A DNA stretch of 64,000 bases from Streptomyces sp. GKU 895 (lineage in GTDB: Bacteria; Actinomycetota; Actinomycetes; Streptomycetales; Streptomycetaceae), in assembly GCA_002027195.1 (NCBI GenBank), contig MWJO01000015.1, forward strand, positions 44,131-108,130, in the 5' to 3' direction. Shown here one piece after another: positions 35,031-44,332 of the stretch; the stretch's first letter is position 1; each line of letters starts with the position of its first letter. The notes beneath the pieces are model-generated. The model saw only the letters and a list, made by a program, of their open reading frames with translations, ran no database searches and was not told the DNA's origin. The translations under genes were made by a program, and so were the position numbers.

Positions 35031-35871
35031 ATGGTCAAGGTCGTCGAGTTGACGTACTACCCGGTGAAGGGATGCGCCGGGATCTCGGCGAGCGAGGCGG
35101 TGGTGACGCTGGCGGGTCTCGCCCATGACCGTTCCTTCATGGTCGTCAGCGAGGAGGGGGTGTTCCGGACGCAGCGGCGCCATCCGGGGCTGGCGCTGAT
35201 CCTGCCGGGCATCGACGCGGCCGGTGAGCGGCTCACGCTCCGGGCGCCGGACCACGGGGAGGTGGCCGTCGACGTCGACACCACCGGCGTACGGCGACCG
35301 GTCGAGCTGTTCGGGACGCCGTACCGGGGCATCGACCAGGGCGACACCGTCGCGCGGTGGCTCTCCGAGGTGCTCGGCGCCCCGAGCCGGCTCCGTGCGG
35401 GTGCCGCCGGAGCACGACCGGGTGACCGACGGCCGGACGCCGGGAACCGCCGGCTGGGCCGACAGCGGCGCCCTGCACGTCCTGTCGCGGTCCAGCCTCG
35501 ACCTGCTCAACGGAAAGCTCGCCGAACGCGGCGCGGAACCCCTGGCCATGAACCGCTTCCGCCCCAACATCGTGATCGGCGGCTGGGACGTCCCGCACAC
35601 CGAGGACCGCGCCCACCGCATACGGATCGGCGACACCGAACTGGCCTACGCGAAGCTCGCCGTCCGCTGTGCCGTCACCCTGGTGGACCAGGAACGCGGC
35701 GCCAAGGACGGCCCCGAACCCATCCGCAGCCTGGCCGGATACCGGCGCGGAGCCGCCGGCACGGTGTTCGGCGTGAAGTTCTCCGTGCTGCGGCAGGGGA
35801 AGGTGGCGGTCGGCGACGAGGTGGACGTCACGGCGTGGGGCGCGGCCGAGGTGCCGTTCACGCAGCCGTGA
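35031..35871 (+). CDS. MOSC-domain protein (frameshifted)
   Basis: ATG 35031 after GGAGGGGG. The first frame holds the MOSC N-terminal beta-barrel domain (ELTYYPVKGCAGISASEAVV, HDRSFMVV). A one-base indel near 35395 moves to the frame with the MOSC core (MNRFRPNIVIGGWDVPHTED and the conserved-Cys segment AVRCAVTLVDQE) and ends at 35871, about 279 aa. The family transfers or handles sulfur with a molybdenum cofactor, as in mARC and YcbX proteins that reduce N-hydroxylated compounds. The interruption looks like a base error because the two halves fit exactly. Confidence 0.85.
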
Positions 35872-35942
35872 CCAGGGTGTTCCGGGGATTGTCGGAGAGG
35901 CCGACCATAATGGAAGTCTCACCGACTCCACCTGGAGGTACC

Positions 35943-37208
35943 GTGTCCGTTTTCGGCTCCCTGAGCTCCGGGCTCCGCAGCCTGCAGCCCGATGCCTTCG
36001 GCGTGGACCCGAGCGGTGAGCGCCTCGCCCGCATCCGCAGGTCGCCCCATTTCAAGGACGGGGTCTTCCAGAACCCCGGGGGCGAGGCCCGGATCCGGCC
36101 CTCGGGCTCGACGCTGGAGTTCGCGAAGGTCTTCTTCGACAAGGAGGAGCGGCCGCTCCGCTCGCCCAAGGGCACGATCCCGGTGCACCCGACCACCCTC
36201 GCCGACATCTCCAAGCCGCCCGTCACGGGGCTGCGGCTGACCTGGATGGGCCACTCCAGCGTGCTCGCCGAGATCGACGGCCACCGGGTGCTCTTCGACC
36301 CGGTCTGGGGCGAGCGCTGCTCCCCGTTCCCCTTCGTGGGACCCAAGCGGCTCCACCCGGTGCCCCTGCCGCTCGCCGCGCTCGGCCCGGTCGACGTGGT
36401 CGTCATCTCCCACGACCACTACGACCACCTCGACACGCCCACGATCAAGGCGCTGGCCGGCACGGACACCCTGTTCGCCGTGCCGCTCGGCGTCGGCGCC
36501 CACCTCGAACACTGGGGCGTCTCCGCCGACCGGCTGCGCGAGCTGGACTGGAACGAGGCGACCAAGGTCGGCGGCCTCACCCTCACCGCCACTCCGGCCC
36601 GCCACTTCTGCGGCCGCGGTCTGCGCAACACACAGCACACGCTCTGGGCGTCCTGGGTCGTCGAGGGGAAGGCCCACCGGGTCTACCACAGCGGCGACAC
36701 CGGCTACTTCGACGGCTTCAAGGAGATCGGCGCCGAGCACGGCCCGTTCGACGCCACGATGATCCAGATCGGCGCGTACAGCGACTTCTGGCCGGACATC
36801 CACATGACGCCGGCGGAGGGCATGCGCGCCCACCTCGACCTCCAGGGCGGCCCGTCGACCGGTCTGATGCTGCCGATCCACTGGGCCACCTTCAACCTGG
36901 CCACGCACGCGTGGGCGGAGCCGGGGGAGGGCACCATCGCGGCGGCCCGAGCGGAGGGCACGCGCATCGCCCTGCCGAAGCCGGGTGAGCCGTTCGAGCC
37001 GACGGGCGAGGGCGTGCCGGTGGCTCCGTGGTGGCGCGGGGTCGCCACGGCACCCTCCGGGGGCTGGCCGACGGCGGAACTGGTCACCGAGGCCGCGATC
37101 AAGGCGACGTCCGAGGGGGCGGCGCGGGCGCAGGAGGACGCGGCGGAACCGGAAGGGGAGGGCAGGAGCGAGGGGAGCGGGGAGCCGGAGGCGGTTCCGG
37201 CGGGCTGA
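35943..37208 (+). CDS. Metallo-beta-lactamase-fold hydrolase (UlaG/NAPE-PLD-like)
   Basis: A 421-aa protein. GTG 35943 is preceded by GGAGGT at ideal spacing; an ATG at 35910 has no such site. The zinc motif SHDHYDHLD, TWMGHSS and HSGDTGYFDGF, and the later PIHWATF, fit the NAPE-PLD/UlaG-like branch of the MBL superfamily. The N-terminus and a Glu/Ala-rich C-terminal tail of about 40 residues flank the core. It probably hydrolyses a phosphodiester or lactone; the substrate is unknown. It follows the MOSC gene by about 70 bases. Confidence 0.85.
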   Translation: MSVFGSLSSGLRSLQPDAFGVDPSGERLARIRRSPHFKDGVFQNPGGEARIRPSGSTLEFAKVFFDKEERPLRSPKGTIPVHPTTLADISKPPVTGLRLTWMGHSSVLAEIDGHRVLFDPVWGERCSPFPFVGPKRLHPVPLPLAALGPVDVVVISHDHYDHLDTPTIKALAGTDTLFAVPLGVGAHLEHWGVSADRLRELDWNEATKVGGLTLTATPARHFCGRGLRNTQHTLWASWVVEGKAHRVYHSGDTGYFDGFKEIGAEHGPFDATMIQIGAYSDFWPDIHMTPAEGMRAHLDLQGGPSTGLMLPIHWATFNLATHAWAEPGEGTIAAARAEGTRIALPKPGEPFEPTGEGVPVAPWWRGVATAPSGGWPTAELVTEAAIKATSEGAARAQEDAAEPEGEGRSEGSGEPEAVPAG

Positions 37209-37363
37209 TCCGCTCGGCCGAGACAAGACGCCAAACCGTCGACCGATCCTGCAGTTACGGCGCAGTCTCCTTCGTTCGCACGCCCTATCCTGACCACTCA
37301 GAGGGGGAACAGGGGGAGTTGGGGGGCCTCCGTGGAGAGCGGACGGCAGGCCCGTCGGGCGGG

Positions 37364-39214
37364 GTGAGCGGACCGATAGAAACCGAGAGTGAGCCGTACG
37401 TCCGTCTGAAGTCGCTGCGGCAGCTGCAGCAGGCCATGGCCGACATGAACACGGCGCGCAGCCTGGCCGACACCGTGCAGACCATCGCAGACGGTCTGGT
37501 CGCGAGCCTGGGATATGGACTGAGCAGCGTCCATCTCGTGCAGACGGACGGGGACCTCGTCGTCGCCGCGGTAGCGGGCACCGATCCCCAGGAGCTGCCC
37601 CGGGAGGGGATCACGACTTCCCGCGAGACCTGGGACAGCCGCCTGAGCGCGGGCGAGGCCTGGGGCGAGTTGCGCTTCGTGCCGTTTCCCGAAGGCCGGC
37701 TGTTCCTCGAAGGAGACCTGCCGCGGTACGGCGACGAGCCCGTGCTGCCCTTTCCGGACGGCTGGCGGCCTGGCGACCGGCTCTTCGCGCCGCTGTACCG
37801 GCCGGGTGCGCAGAACGAGCTGATCGGCGTGCTGTCGGTGGACCGTCCGCTCAATGACCGCCGCCCCGGCTCCTGGGGGCGCGAGGCATTGCAGATGTAC
37901 GCCCTGCAGGCGGCCGCAGGCATCAGCAACGTTCGCCTGCGCGGTGACATGCAGGTCGCTCTGGTCCGGCGGGAGACGGAGCAACAGGCGCTGCGGGCCA
38001 GCGAGGAGAGCTTCCGGCAGGCCATGGAGTACGCCCCATCCGGCGTGGCCCTGGCCGAGCTGGACGGTGAGCCACACGGCCGGATCGTGCGCGCCAACGA
38101 CGCCTTGTGCCGCATGCTCGGGCGGTCGGCCTCCGCGATGTGCCGACTGTCCTTCGCCGAACTCGTCCACCCCGAGGACATGGCGATCCTGCTGCACTCG
38201 TCCACCGACGGCGGTCGGGCAGAGGTGCGGCTCAGCCGCCAGGACGGTACCCATCTCTGGGTCTGGCTGCGGCACTCCGTGGTTGCGGACATCGCCGACG
38301 GGCCACGCTTCCTGCTCACTCACGTCGAGGACATCGAGGACCGCAAACGCCGCGAGCTGCGCCTCACGCGCAGTGCCACCAGTGACCCGCTGACCGGGCT
38401 GCTGAACATGACCGAACTGCGATTCCGGTTGGCCGCGCGCCTGTGTGGAAACCCGCACGAGGAGGGTCTCCACCACCACACGGTCGCCCCCGAGGGGAGC
38501 GGGGACGACCGGACACGGGGCCTGGCGGTGTTCTTCTGCGACCTCGACGGGATGGCCGAGGTCAACGAACGCTTCGGGTACGGCACCGGAGACGCTGTCC
38601 TCATCGAGGTCGGCCGACGGCTGAGACACGGCAGGCAGGACGGCGACGCCGTGGCCCGTTACGGCGGTGACGAGTTCGTCGTACTGGTCGATGGACTCAC
38701 CGCGGCCCGGCTGCCGGCCGTACAGGACAGTCTCAGGGCCGCCCTTGAGGTGCCGATGTGGGTCGAGGGGCGCCTCGTACGCGTCGGTGCCAGCCTCGGC
38801 AGCGCCTGGGCGTCCTGCGGCAAGTCGGACGAAGAGATCCTGCGGGCGGCGGACTTGCAGATGTACGAGGAGAAGCGGTCCCGCTCGGCGGCGGACCGGC
38901 GTGCGCAGGTCCGGGAGATAGTGCCGGAGCGACGCACCGCCCGGGCGCTCCCTGAACGGTCCGCCGTCCAGGACTTCCCCGAGGCCCCCGCCCACACGTG
39001 GCTCCCGCAGAGACCGGCGATGCAGGGGCATTTCGTCCGCGCTTGGCCGACTCGCTCCGGCCTGGGCCCCGTGCCCGCCAGAGCCGTGGAGATCAGTTCC
39101 GCCGAGCAGATCACCCGGTTTGCGGACCTCACCCGTGTCCACCGCCTCGTCTGTCGAGCGACATCGCCGACCTCGGCTTCCTGCGGGAGCTGCCCGATCT
39201 GCGGACGTTGCTGA
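37364..39214 (+). CDS. GAF-PAS-GGDEF diguanylate cyclase-like protein
   Basis: The start is uncertain: GTG 37364 is chosen, with an in-frame TTG at 37319 possible. A coiled segment (LKSLRQLQQAMADMNTARSL) leads into a GAF domain (about residues 30-190), a PAS domain (RQAMEYAPSGVALAELDG onward) and a GGDEF domain with DPLTGLLN and the intact signature RYGGDEFVVLVDG. The RxxD product-inhibition site is not canonical; the sequence is RQDGD. It is predicted to make c-di-GMP in response to a GAF/PAS ligand. The C-terminus after about residue 510 is not GGDEF and runs into a leucine-rich segment. Confidence 0.8.
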   Translation: MSGPIETESEPYVRLKSLRQLQQAMADMNTARSLADTVQTIADGLVASLGYGLSSVHLVQTDGDLVVAAVAGTDPQELPREGITTSRETWDSRLSAGEAWGELRFVPFPEGRLFLEGDLPRYGDEPVLPFPDGWRPGDRLFAPLYRPGAQNELIGVLSVDRPLNDRRPGSWGREALQMYALQAAAGISNVRLRGDMQVALVRRETEQQALRASEESFRQAMEYAPSGVALAELDGEPHGRIVRANDALCRMLGRSASAMCRLSFAELVHPEDMAILLHSSTDGGRAEVRLSRQDGTHLWVWLRHSVVADIADGPRFLLTHVEDIEDRKRRELRLTRSATSDPLTGLLNMTELRFRLAARLCGNPHEEGLHHHTVAPEGSGDDRTRGLAVFFCDLDGMAEVNERFGYGTGDAVLIEVGRRLRHGRQDGDAVARYGGDEFVVLVDGLTAARLPAVQDSLRAALEVPMWVEGRLVRVGASLGSAWASCGKSDEEILRAADLQMYEEKRSRSAADRRAQVREIVPERRTARALPERSAVQDFPEAPAHTWLPQRPAMQGHFVRAWPTRSGLGPVPARAVEISSAEQITRFADLTRVHRLVCRATSPTSASCGSCPICGRC

Positions 39215-39516
39215 TCGCCGACAACACGGTGGTCCAGTCGCTCGACGCCCTGCAGGCCTGCGAGCGGCTCCGCTCCCTCGCCATGACCGGGTGTACCGCT
39301 CTCACGGACCTGACGGGAGCAGCTAAGACCGGCGTCATGTTCATCGAAGTGGACTCGGCGGTCCGACCCTCCTCCCTGGCCACGCTCGGGCGGGCCAAGA
39401 AACTGCGCGAACTGTCCTGGCGAGACCGCCTGCCCTACGGCGACACGGATCTGGAGGCCCTGCGCCGCTACCTCCCTGGTGTGCGGGTACGCGTCACGCC
39501 CGGATCCACTGGCTGA
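39080..39516 (+). pseudogene. Leucine-rich-repeat fragment joined to the GGDEF gene
   Basis: The last part of the GGDEF frame (ISSAEQITRFADLTRVHRL) continues, after a one-base shift near 39145, as LSSDIADLGFLRELPDLRTL, LDALQACERLRSLAMTGC and KKLRELSWRDRLP, ending at 39516. These are irregular leucine-rich repeats like those closing NACHT/STAND proteins in actinomycetes. No separate start or ribosome site is present. It is either an unusual C-terminal domain of the GGDEF protein or the stump of a longer LRR gene left by recombination. It is convergent with the TIR gene and overlaps its end by 23 bases. Confidence 0.55.
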
Positions 39517-40744
39517 AGAACTGCCGGTAGGTCTGCCGCAATTCCCGCTCCTGTCCCGGCGTCAGGGAGGTCAGACGGGTGTGTCCCGCTGACTCCGCGA
39601 CCGCGTCAGCCCGGCCGTGGGCGAACAGGAACAGCAGCTTTGGGAACTCGGTCAACAGCCGCCGCACCATCTCGGGGTCGGGCTGCACGCCCAGCACGAT
39701 GGTGACGGGGCCGGACTCCGCCTCCTGCAGGGCCAGCCAGGCGTGCACCTCGTCGTCCACGACGTCGAACTCGTTCTCCAGGAAGTCGCGGATCTCGGCG
39801 ATCACACTGTCCACGAAGTCCATGCCCGGCCGTGGCACCGGCGTGCACATCGGCCAGGGCAGCGGCAGTTCGCTGGCCCTGCGCACGTACATCTGCGCCG
39901 TCTCCGTCCGCTGCGCCGACAGCAGAGCCACCCGCCCCTCCGGCGCCGCGGCGCACAGGTCCCGCAACTCCTGCGCCGCCGCCGCCGGAACGCGGGCGAA
40001 AGGAACAACCACGTCGAGGATCTCCCGGCGGTCCTCCTGGCGCAGGGCGGGCAGCAGCCGATGCAGAGCGGTGCGCATCGCGCACGCCGCACCCACCCCT
40101 GCCACCGGGCGCTCGCTCAACAGGCCTGCCGAGACGACATAGTTGGTGTGGTCGTGGGCGTAAGCCAGGTGGGCCACGCCCAGTTCGCGGGCGATGTCCG
40201 ACAACGTGGCCGCGGAGACGTCCTCGACGCGAGCCGCGACATACTCGGTCACGAGCGGATAGGGCAGCGAGCCGTGGCGCTCCACCAACGATTGCAGCCG
40301 TTCGCCCAGTTTGCCAGGCGGAGTGTGGGCGGCGGCAGCGGTCCAGTCGACCATGTCGAGCCGACCGAGATCCAGCTTCCCCATCCGGCTCCGCTGGAGC
40401 TCCGTGCGGCCCGCCCCGGGCAGCATGACCGGCAGGACGAGGAACCGTTCCTCGGTCACCTCCCACAGGAACATCGACAGCATCGCCTCCTCGAACACGT
40501 AGTACGAGTCGAGGGCGTGCGGCGATATCAGAAGCACCATGCCCTGACAGCAGGCCAGTTCGCGCATCAGTTTGGCATGCCACTGGTCGCCGGCCCGCAG
40601 CACGCCACGATCGACCACGGCGTCACAGCCCAGCTCGTCCAGCAGCGCCGTCACCGCCTCCCGGTGCGTGACGCACGCGCAGCCCCGCTCGGCGCAGCGG
40701 CGCTCGCTTGAGCTGTGACTGACGAAGATTCTGGGCCGTGCCAT
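39494..40744 (-). CDS. TIR-domain protein
   Basis: A 416-aa protein, ATG 40744 after AGGAG. The N-terminal TIR domain reads RIFVSHSSSE, then DRGVLRAGDQWHAKL and LLISPHALDSYYVFEEAM, where Glu85/86 sit at the position of the NADase glutamate. The C-terminal 270 residues are mixed alpha/beta with no recognised domain, including EYVAARVEDVSAATLSDIA and VTIVLGVQPDPEMVRRLL. It is the last gene of the MoxR-vWA-propeller operon, 37 bases after the third gene. A role as NAD-cleaving or signalling effector is inferred from the TIR fold and context, not shown. Confidence 0.8.
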   Translation of the reverse strand: MARPRIFVSHSSSERRCAERGCACVTHREAVTALLDELGCDAVVDRGVLRAGDQWHAKLMRELACCQGMVLLISPHALDSYYVFEEAMLSMFLWEVTEERFLVLPVMLPGAGRTELQRSRMGKLDLGRLDMVDWTAAAAHTPPGKLGERLQSLVERHGSLPYPLVTEYVAARVEDVSAATLSDIARELGVAHLAYAHDHTNYVVSAGLLSERPVAGVGAACAMRTALHRLLPALRQEDRREILDVVVPFARVPAAAAQELRDLCAAAPEGRVALLSAQRTETAQMYVRRASELPLPWPMCTPVPRPGMDFVDSVIAEIRDFLENEFDVVDDEVHAWLALQEAESGPVTIVLGVQPDPEMVRRLLTEFPKLLFLFAHGRADAVAESAGHTRLTSLTPGQERELRQTYRQFFSQWIRA

Positions 40745-40781
40745 GAACGGGCTCCTGCGGACGGGTCGTTGATATATGTGC

Positions 40782-43268
40782 CTACGGGGTGAGCAGCCGG
40801 AACCAGCGGACGGCTCCCGGATACATGAGGACCGTCGTCTCGTGGGCCGCAGGGAGGATCGAGCTGTCAAAGGCGTCCTGCAGTCGGGTCGTTTCCGCCG
40901 TACGCACCACCGCCTGGGCCGGAGTCTGCGCCACGTTGACAAGACACAGGAGTACGTCGTCCTGATATCGGCGCAGCACGGCGAGCACGTTGGGTGTGCC
41001 GACGTCGACGACGTCACAACCGCCCCGCCGCAGTGCGAGATGGTTGCGGCGGAGTTCCAGCAATCGGGACAGCCGGTGGGCGTTCTCCTGGAGGACGAGG
41101 TCGCCCGGCAGCACGGGACAGCCAGGCAGGGACAGCAGGGTCGCTGCGGCCAGACTCCGCTGGGCAGCCGGCACCGCCGGGGACAGAACGAGCCCCCACT
41201 GGAAGGCGGCCGCCTCGGCGTTGGCGAAGATGCTGGCGATCGCGCTCCTGAGCTGTGCCATAGCCTCGTCGAAGGCACCCGGCACGGTCCGGCTGCGCAG
41301 CGCGAACCCGAGTACGGAGACAAGGGAAGCCGCAGGCGCCACATGCGGTCCGCCATGTTCGTGATCCCACACCAGCAGACGGTCGTCGTAGCCGTCCGCC
41401 AAGTGTCGGACGTCATCCAGCAGTACCTCGGTGAGTTCGGCGCCGGCCGCGAAGGCCAGCCCGTCGACGTCCTCGTCGAGCCACCGTCGTACGACGCCCA
41501 GGACATCTTCCTCGGCCAGGCCGGCCAGGTCGATGCCGACGACGACACGTACTCCGCCTCGGCGCAGGGCAGTCAGCCGGTCGGTGAACCCCTCGGCCTC
41601 CTCCGCGAGCATCCCTCTCGGGCGGATCAACAGGCATTCCACGCCGGGCAGTCGGCGTAGGGCCCGCACCTGCTGCTCGTCGGCCTCGACTAGGACGCGG
41701 CCCACGCTCCAAGCGGGGACTGCGGTGTCGGCGGCCCGTTCGAGGTCCGGCACGACGTGGTAGCCGGAGCCGTCCTCCGTGTGCAGTTCCACCGGCCCGC
41801 CGTGGCCGACGACAACCCAGCTGCCGTCGGAGCAGGCCGAGACCCAGGTGGCGCAGAAGGCCAGCCGGGTCTCCCGGGGCCGTAGGCCTGGGCCCACGGG
41901 AAGCTCCAGCAGCAGGGAGTCGTTGCCGACGGCCGCGACCCACCGCTCGTCGTCGCTGACCGCGAGGCAGGACACCCGCCACGGGACCTGGCCGATGACC
42001 CGGGCGTCCGACGAACCGCCCTCCCGGGGTGCCACGGTGATCCGGCCATCGGTGTACGCCTGCGCGATCCGGGCGGACGCCGGGAACGGGGCCGATCCGT
42101 CCGCCTGGTCCGAGTGCTGCAACTCTCTGGGCAGGGCCGGTATGTAACGGGAGCCCGGGGCCAGGAGTCGCTCCACGTCCTCGCCGTACTGGAGGTACGA
42201 CACCTCGCTCCCGTCGGCGGACAGCAGCACGCGACTGCGTGCGTCCTGCGGTCCGTCCGCCGGGATACGGCCGTTCTCCGCGCCGTCCCCGTCGTGCAGC
42301 ACGATGGTGCCGTCGGGCAGCAGCACCGCGCAGTGTGCCGCGCCGGGCCCCGAGCCGAGGTGGTCGGAGACCGCGATGTCGCGTGCCGTGCCCGGGTGGC
42401 TGAGGGTCATGCGCACGCCGCCGTCTGGGCCGAGGCGCTGCACCACCGTGAACGGCAGGTGCACGCTCTGGCCCGCGGGCAGCTCCAGACGGATCGGTTC
42501 GTTGGTGTGGGACAACGCGCCACGCACGTCCAGCCGCACCTTGTGCCGGGTGCCGCCGGCGTGGAGCAGACGGGCCCCGGGCGCGGGAGGTCGGCTCAGG
42601 ACGATGCCATCGGAGCGGACCGTCACGCCGACCGGCAGGACTTCCTGCACGCAGGCGCGTGCCCGTGCGGTGATCTCCGCCCGTAGCGGCGCCTCGGGCG
42701 GTTCGAGCCCGAGACGCTCGCAGGCCGCGACCTGGATGCTCCACAGTGTGTCCCGCCGCAGCAGGCGGTCGGGGACCCGATGAGCGTAGTGCAACACCCA
42801 CCGCCCCATGTCGTCAGCGGCCGAGGCGCTTGCGCCCTGCCCGGACACCGCCCGCAGGATCCGCTCGGCCTGCCGGTCAATTCCGGCCTCCTCGACGCCC
42901 GCCGGATCGAGGCCGGACCACAGAAGGTCTTCGTACAGGCGTACGACGAGCGGGGCGTGCACATGCTCGGTCGCGGTGAAGGCCCGTATCTCCCGCAGTA
43001 ACTCCGGCTTCTGGCGGGCGAGTTCCACCCGTAGATACTCTGCTGCTTCGGGATCGAGCAGCAACGCCTGCCGACCCGCCGTCTCCACCAGGGGAGAGAA
43101 CCACAGCTCCGCCTCGACCCCGGCCGTCGTGCGGGGCAGGAACCGCAGTCGGGCCCGCCGCAGGAAGGCCCGGTCGACGCTCAGGGCCAGCGAGAGACAG
43201 CCGGCCAGTTCAACGACGTCGGGTCGGTGTTCCGTCAACTCCGTGATCAGCGCAGCGTAATACGTCAC
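40782..43268 (-). CDS. 828-aa multidomain protein: helical domain, propeller-like repeats, degenerate GH13-like domain
   Basis: GTG 43268 overlaps the vWA stop (GTGA). Residues 1-230 form a helical domain (LAGCLSLALSVDRAFLRRARL, AELWFSPLVE) that recalls a segment of Streptomyces proteins annotated as SAV_2336-related. Residues about 260-530 contain five or more blade-like repeats such as CAVLLPDGTIVLHDGD, RVLLSADGSEVSYLQYG and CLAVSDDERWVAAVG. Residues about 545-828 look like an alpha-amylase barrel and C-domain (LLSLPGCPVLPGDL, RLSRLLELRRNHLALRRG). The GFRxD nucleophile site is replaced by VDGLAFAAG. A sensor or scaffold role is likelier than hydrolysis. Confidence 0.65.
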   Translation of the reverse strand: MTYYAALITELTEHRPDVVELAGCLSLALSVDRAFLRRARLRFLPRTTAGVEAELWFSPLVETAGRQALLLDPEAAEYLRVELARQKPELLREIRAFTATEHVHAPLVVRLYEDLLWSGLDPAGVEEAGIDRQAERILRAVSGQGASASAADDMGRWVLHYAHRVPDRLLRRDTLWSIQVAACERLGLEPPEAPLRAEITARARACVQEVLPVGVTVRSDGIVLSRPPAPGARLLHAGGTRHKVRLDVRGALSHTNEPIRLELPAGQSVHLPFTVVQRLGPDGGVRMTLSHPGTARDIAVSDHLGSGPGAAHCAVLLPDGTIVLHDGDGAENGRIPADGPQDARSRVLLSADGSEVSYLQYGEDVERLLAPGSRYIPALPRELQHSDQADGSAPFPASARIAQAYTDGRITVAPREGGSSDARVIGQVPWRVSCLAVSDDERWVAAVGNDSLLLELPVGPGLRPRETRLAFCATWVSACSDGSWVVVGHGGPVELHTEDGSGYHVVPDLERAADTAVPAWSVGRVLVEADEQQVRALRRLPGVECLLIRPRGMLAEEAEGFTDRLTALRRGGVRVVVGIDLAGLAEEDVLGVVRRWLDEDVDGLAFAAGAELTEVLLDDVRHLADGYDDRLLVWDHEHGGPHVAPAASLVSVLGFALRSRTVPGAFDEAMAQLRSAIASIFANAEAAAFQWGLVLSPAVPAAQRSLAAATLLSLPGCPVLPGDLVLQENAHRLSRLLELRRNHLALRRGGCDVVDVGTPNVLAVLRRYQDDVLLCLVNVAQTPAQAVVRTAETTRLQDAFDSSILPAAHETTVLMYPGAVRWFRLLTP

Positions 43269-44332
43269 GACCGCTCTTCCAGCAGACGATGGACCGCCCG
43301 GGTCGCCTCCCGCGCGTGCCGCAGCGAGATCCGCCGGTCGAACGGGATCAGGGCTACTCTGCCGCGGACCGATCGCGGGTACACCCGCGCCGGAAATGGT
43401 GAGACGCACACGGGAGGGCACCCGGCGTGCAGTACGCCGTCGATGAAGTCCAGCCATTCGTCGAAACGGGCCGACGCACCACCGGTGAAGGGCGGTCTCA
43501 CCCGGCCGAGGTCCGACACGAGGACGACCGGGGTGCCCGGGGCGGGCGGACGGTAGACCTCTGGCGCGGTGCCGGCCGTGCGCACCACGCCGCGTAACGG
43601 CGACCCGGTGAACCGCAGTACCTCGACCCGGTCTCGTCCGGCGACGCTCTCCAGCAGGGCGCGCAGCCATCGCCGGTCGTCCTGGAAGGGGGCCATGCCC
43701 GCGCTGTGGTCGAGCAGCAACTGAACGCCGCGCCGGGTGCTGGGGCGGCGCTGCCACGGCACCGACCGCATCGCCTGCTGCCTGGACACTTTCCGCATCA
43801 GGACCCGCTGGTCGAGCCGACGGCTCGCCACGGGTGCGGAGACGACGGCGACCATCACCCCGCGCGCCCACTCCGGCGTCCAGGGCGGGTCGGGCACCGT
43901 CGGGAGCACACCCTCGTCGGACCCGTCGTAGTGGGGGCTCGAGGTGGGGCGGCCCTCTGATGGCGCTCGCTTCTCGTCATCCTCGCCGGGCTGCGAGATG
44001 CGGGACAGGGCGAAGTCGAGCGGGCGCTCAGCAAGACGGGGTGCCAGGTCAGGATGCTCGGGCAGGGCAGAACGGAGCGGCGGCGCGGCGTCTGCGGGTG
44101 CTGGGCGTGTCCACGGCGGGCTCTCGGGCCCGGTGATGTGCTGCGGGGCCACCGTGACAGGAGGCGGCGGTGTTCTTGCCGTGGGTGGGGCGGGCGGCGG
44201 GTCGACCACCGGGACCGTCGTCTCGAATCCCAGGAGGTGTGCGATGGCCTCGGACGTCACCCGGTCGCCGGGCCGTAACAGCGCCACGGACTTCACCAGG
44301 TCGCCGAGAAAAACTTCGCCCCGGGTGCTCAT
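43265..44332 (-). CDS. vWA-like MoxR partner protein
   Basis: A 355-aa protein, ATG 44332 overlapping the MoxR stop (ATGA). It has a short N-terminal domain (GEVFLGDLVKSVALLRPGD), a Pro-rich linker (residues about 42-90), and from about residue 200 a von Willebrand A-like domain with QLLLDHSAGM, an approximate MIDAS motif in which the last Ser is Gly, and PVVLVSDLGRV as a second strand. MoxR ATPases typically act with vWA proteins as metal-dependent adaptors. This pairing implies an ATP-driven remodelling complex, with the third gene as the likely client or sensor. Confidence 0.7.
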   Translation of the reverse strand: MSTRGEVFLGDLVKSVALLRPGDRVTSEAIAHLLGFETTVPVVDPPPAPPTARTPPPPVTVAPQHITGPESPPWTRPAPADAAPPLRSALPEHPDLAPRLAERPLDFALSRISQPGEDDEKRAPSEGRPTSSPHYDGSDEGVLPTVPDPPWTPEWARGVMVAVVSAPVASRRLDQRVLMRKVSRQQAMRSVPWQRRPSTRRGVQLLLDHSAGMAPFQDDRRWLRALLESVAGRDRVEVLRFTGSPLRGVVRTAGTAPEVYRPPAPGTPVVLVSDLGRVRPPFTGGASARFDEWLDFIDGVLHAGCPPVCVSPFPARVYPRSVRGRVALIPFDRRISLRHAREATRAVHRLLEERS

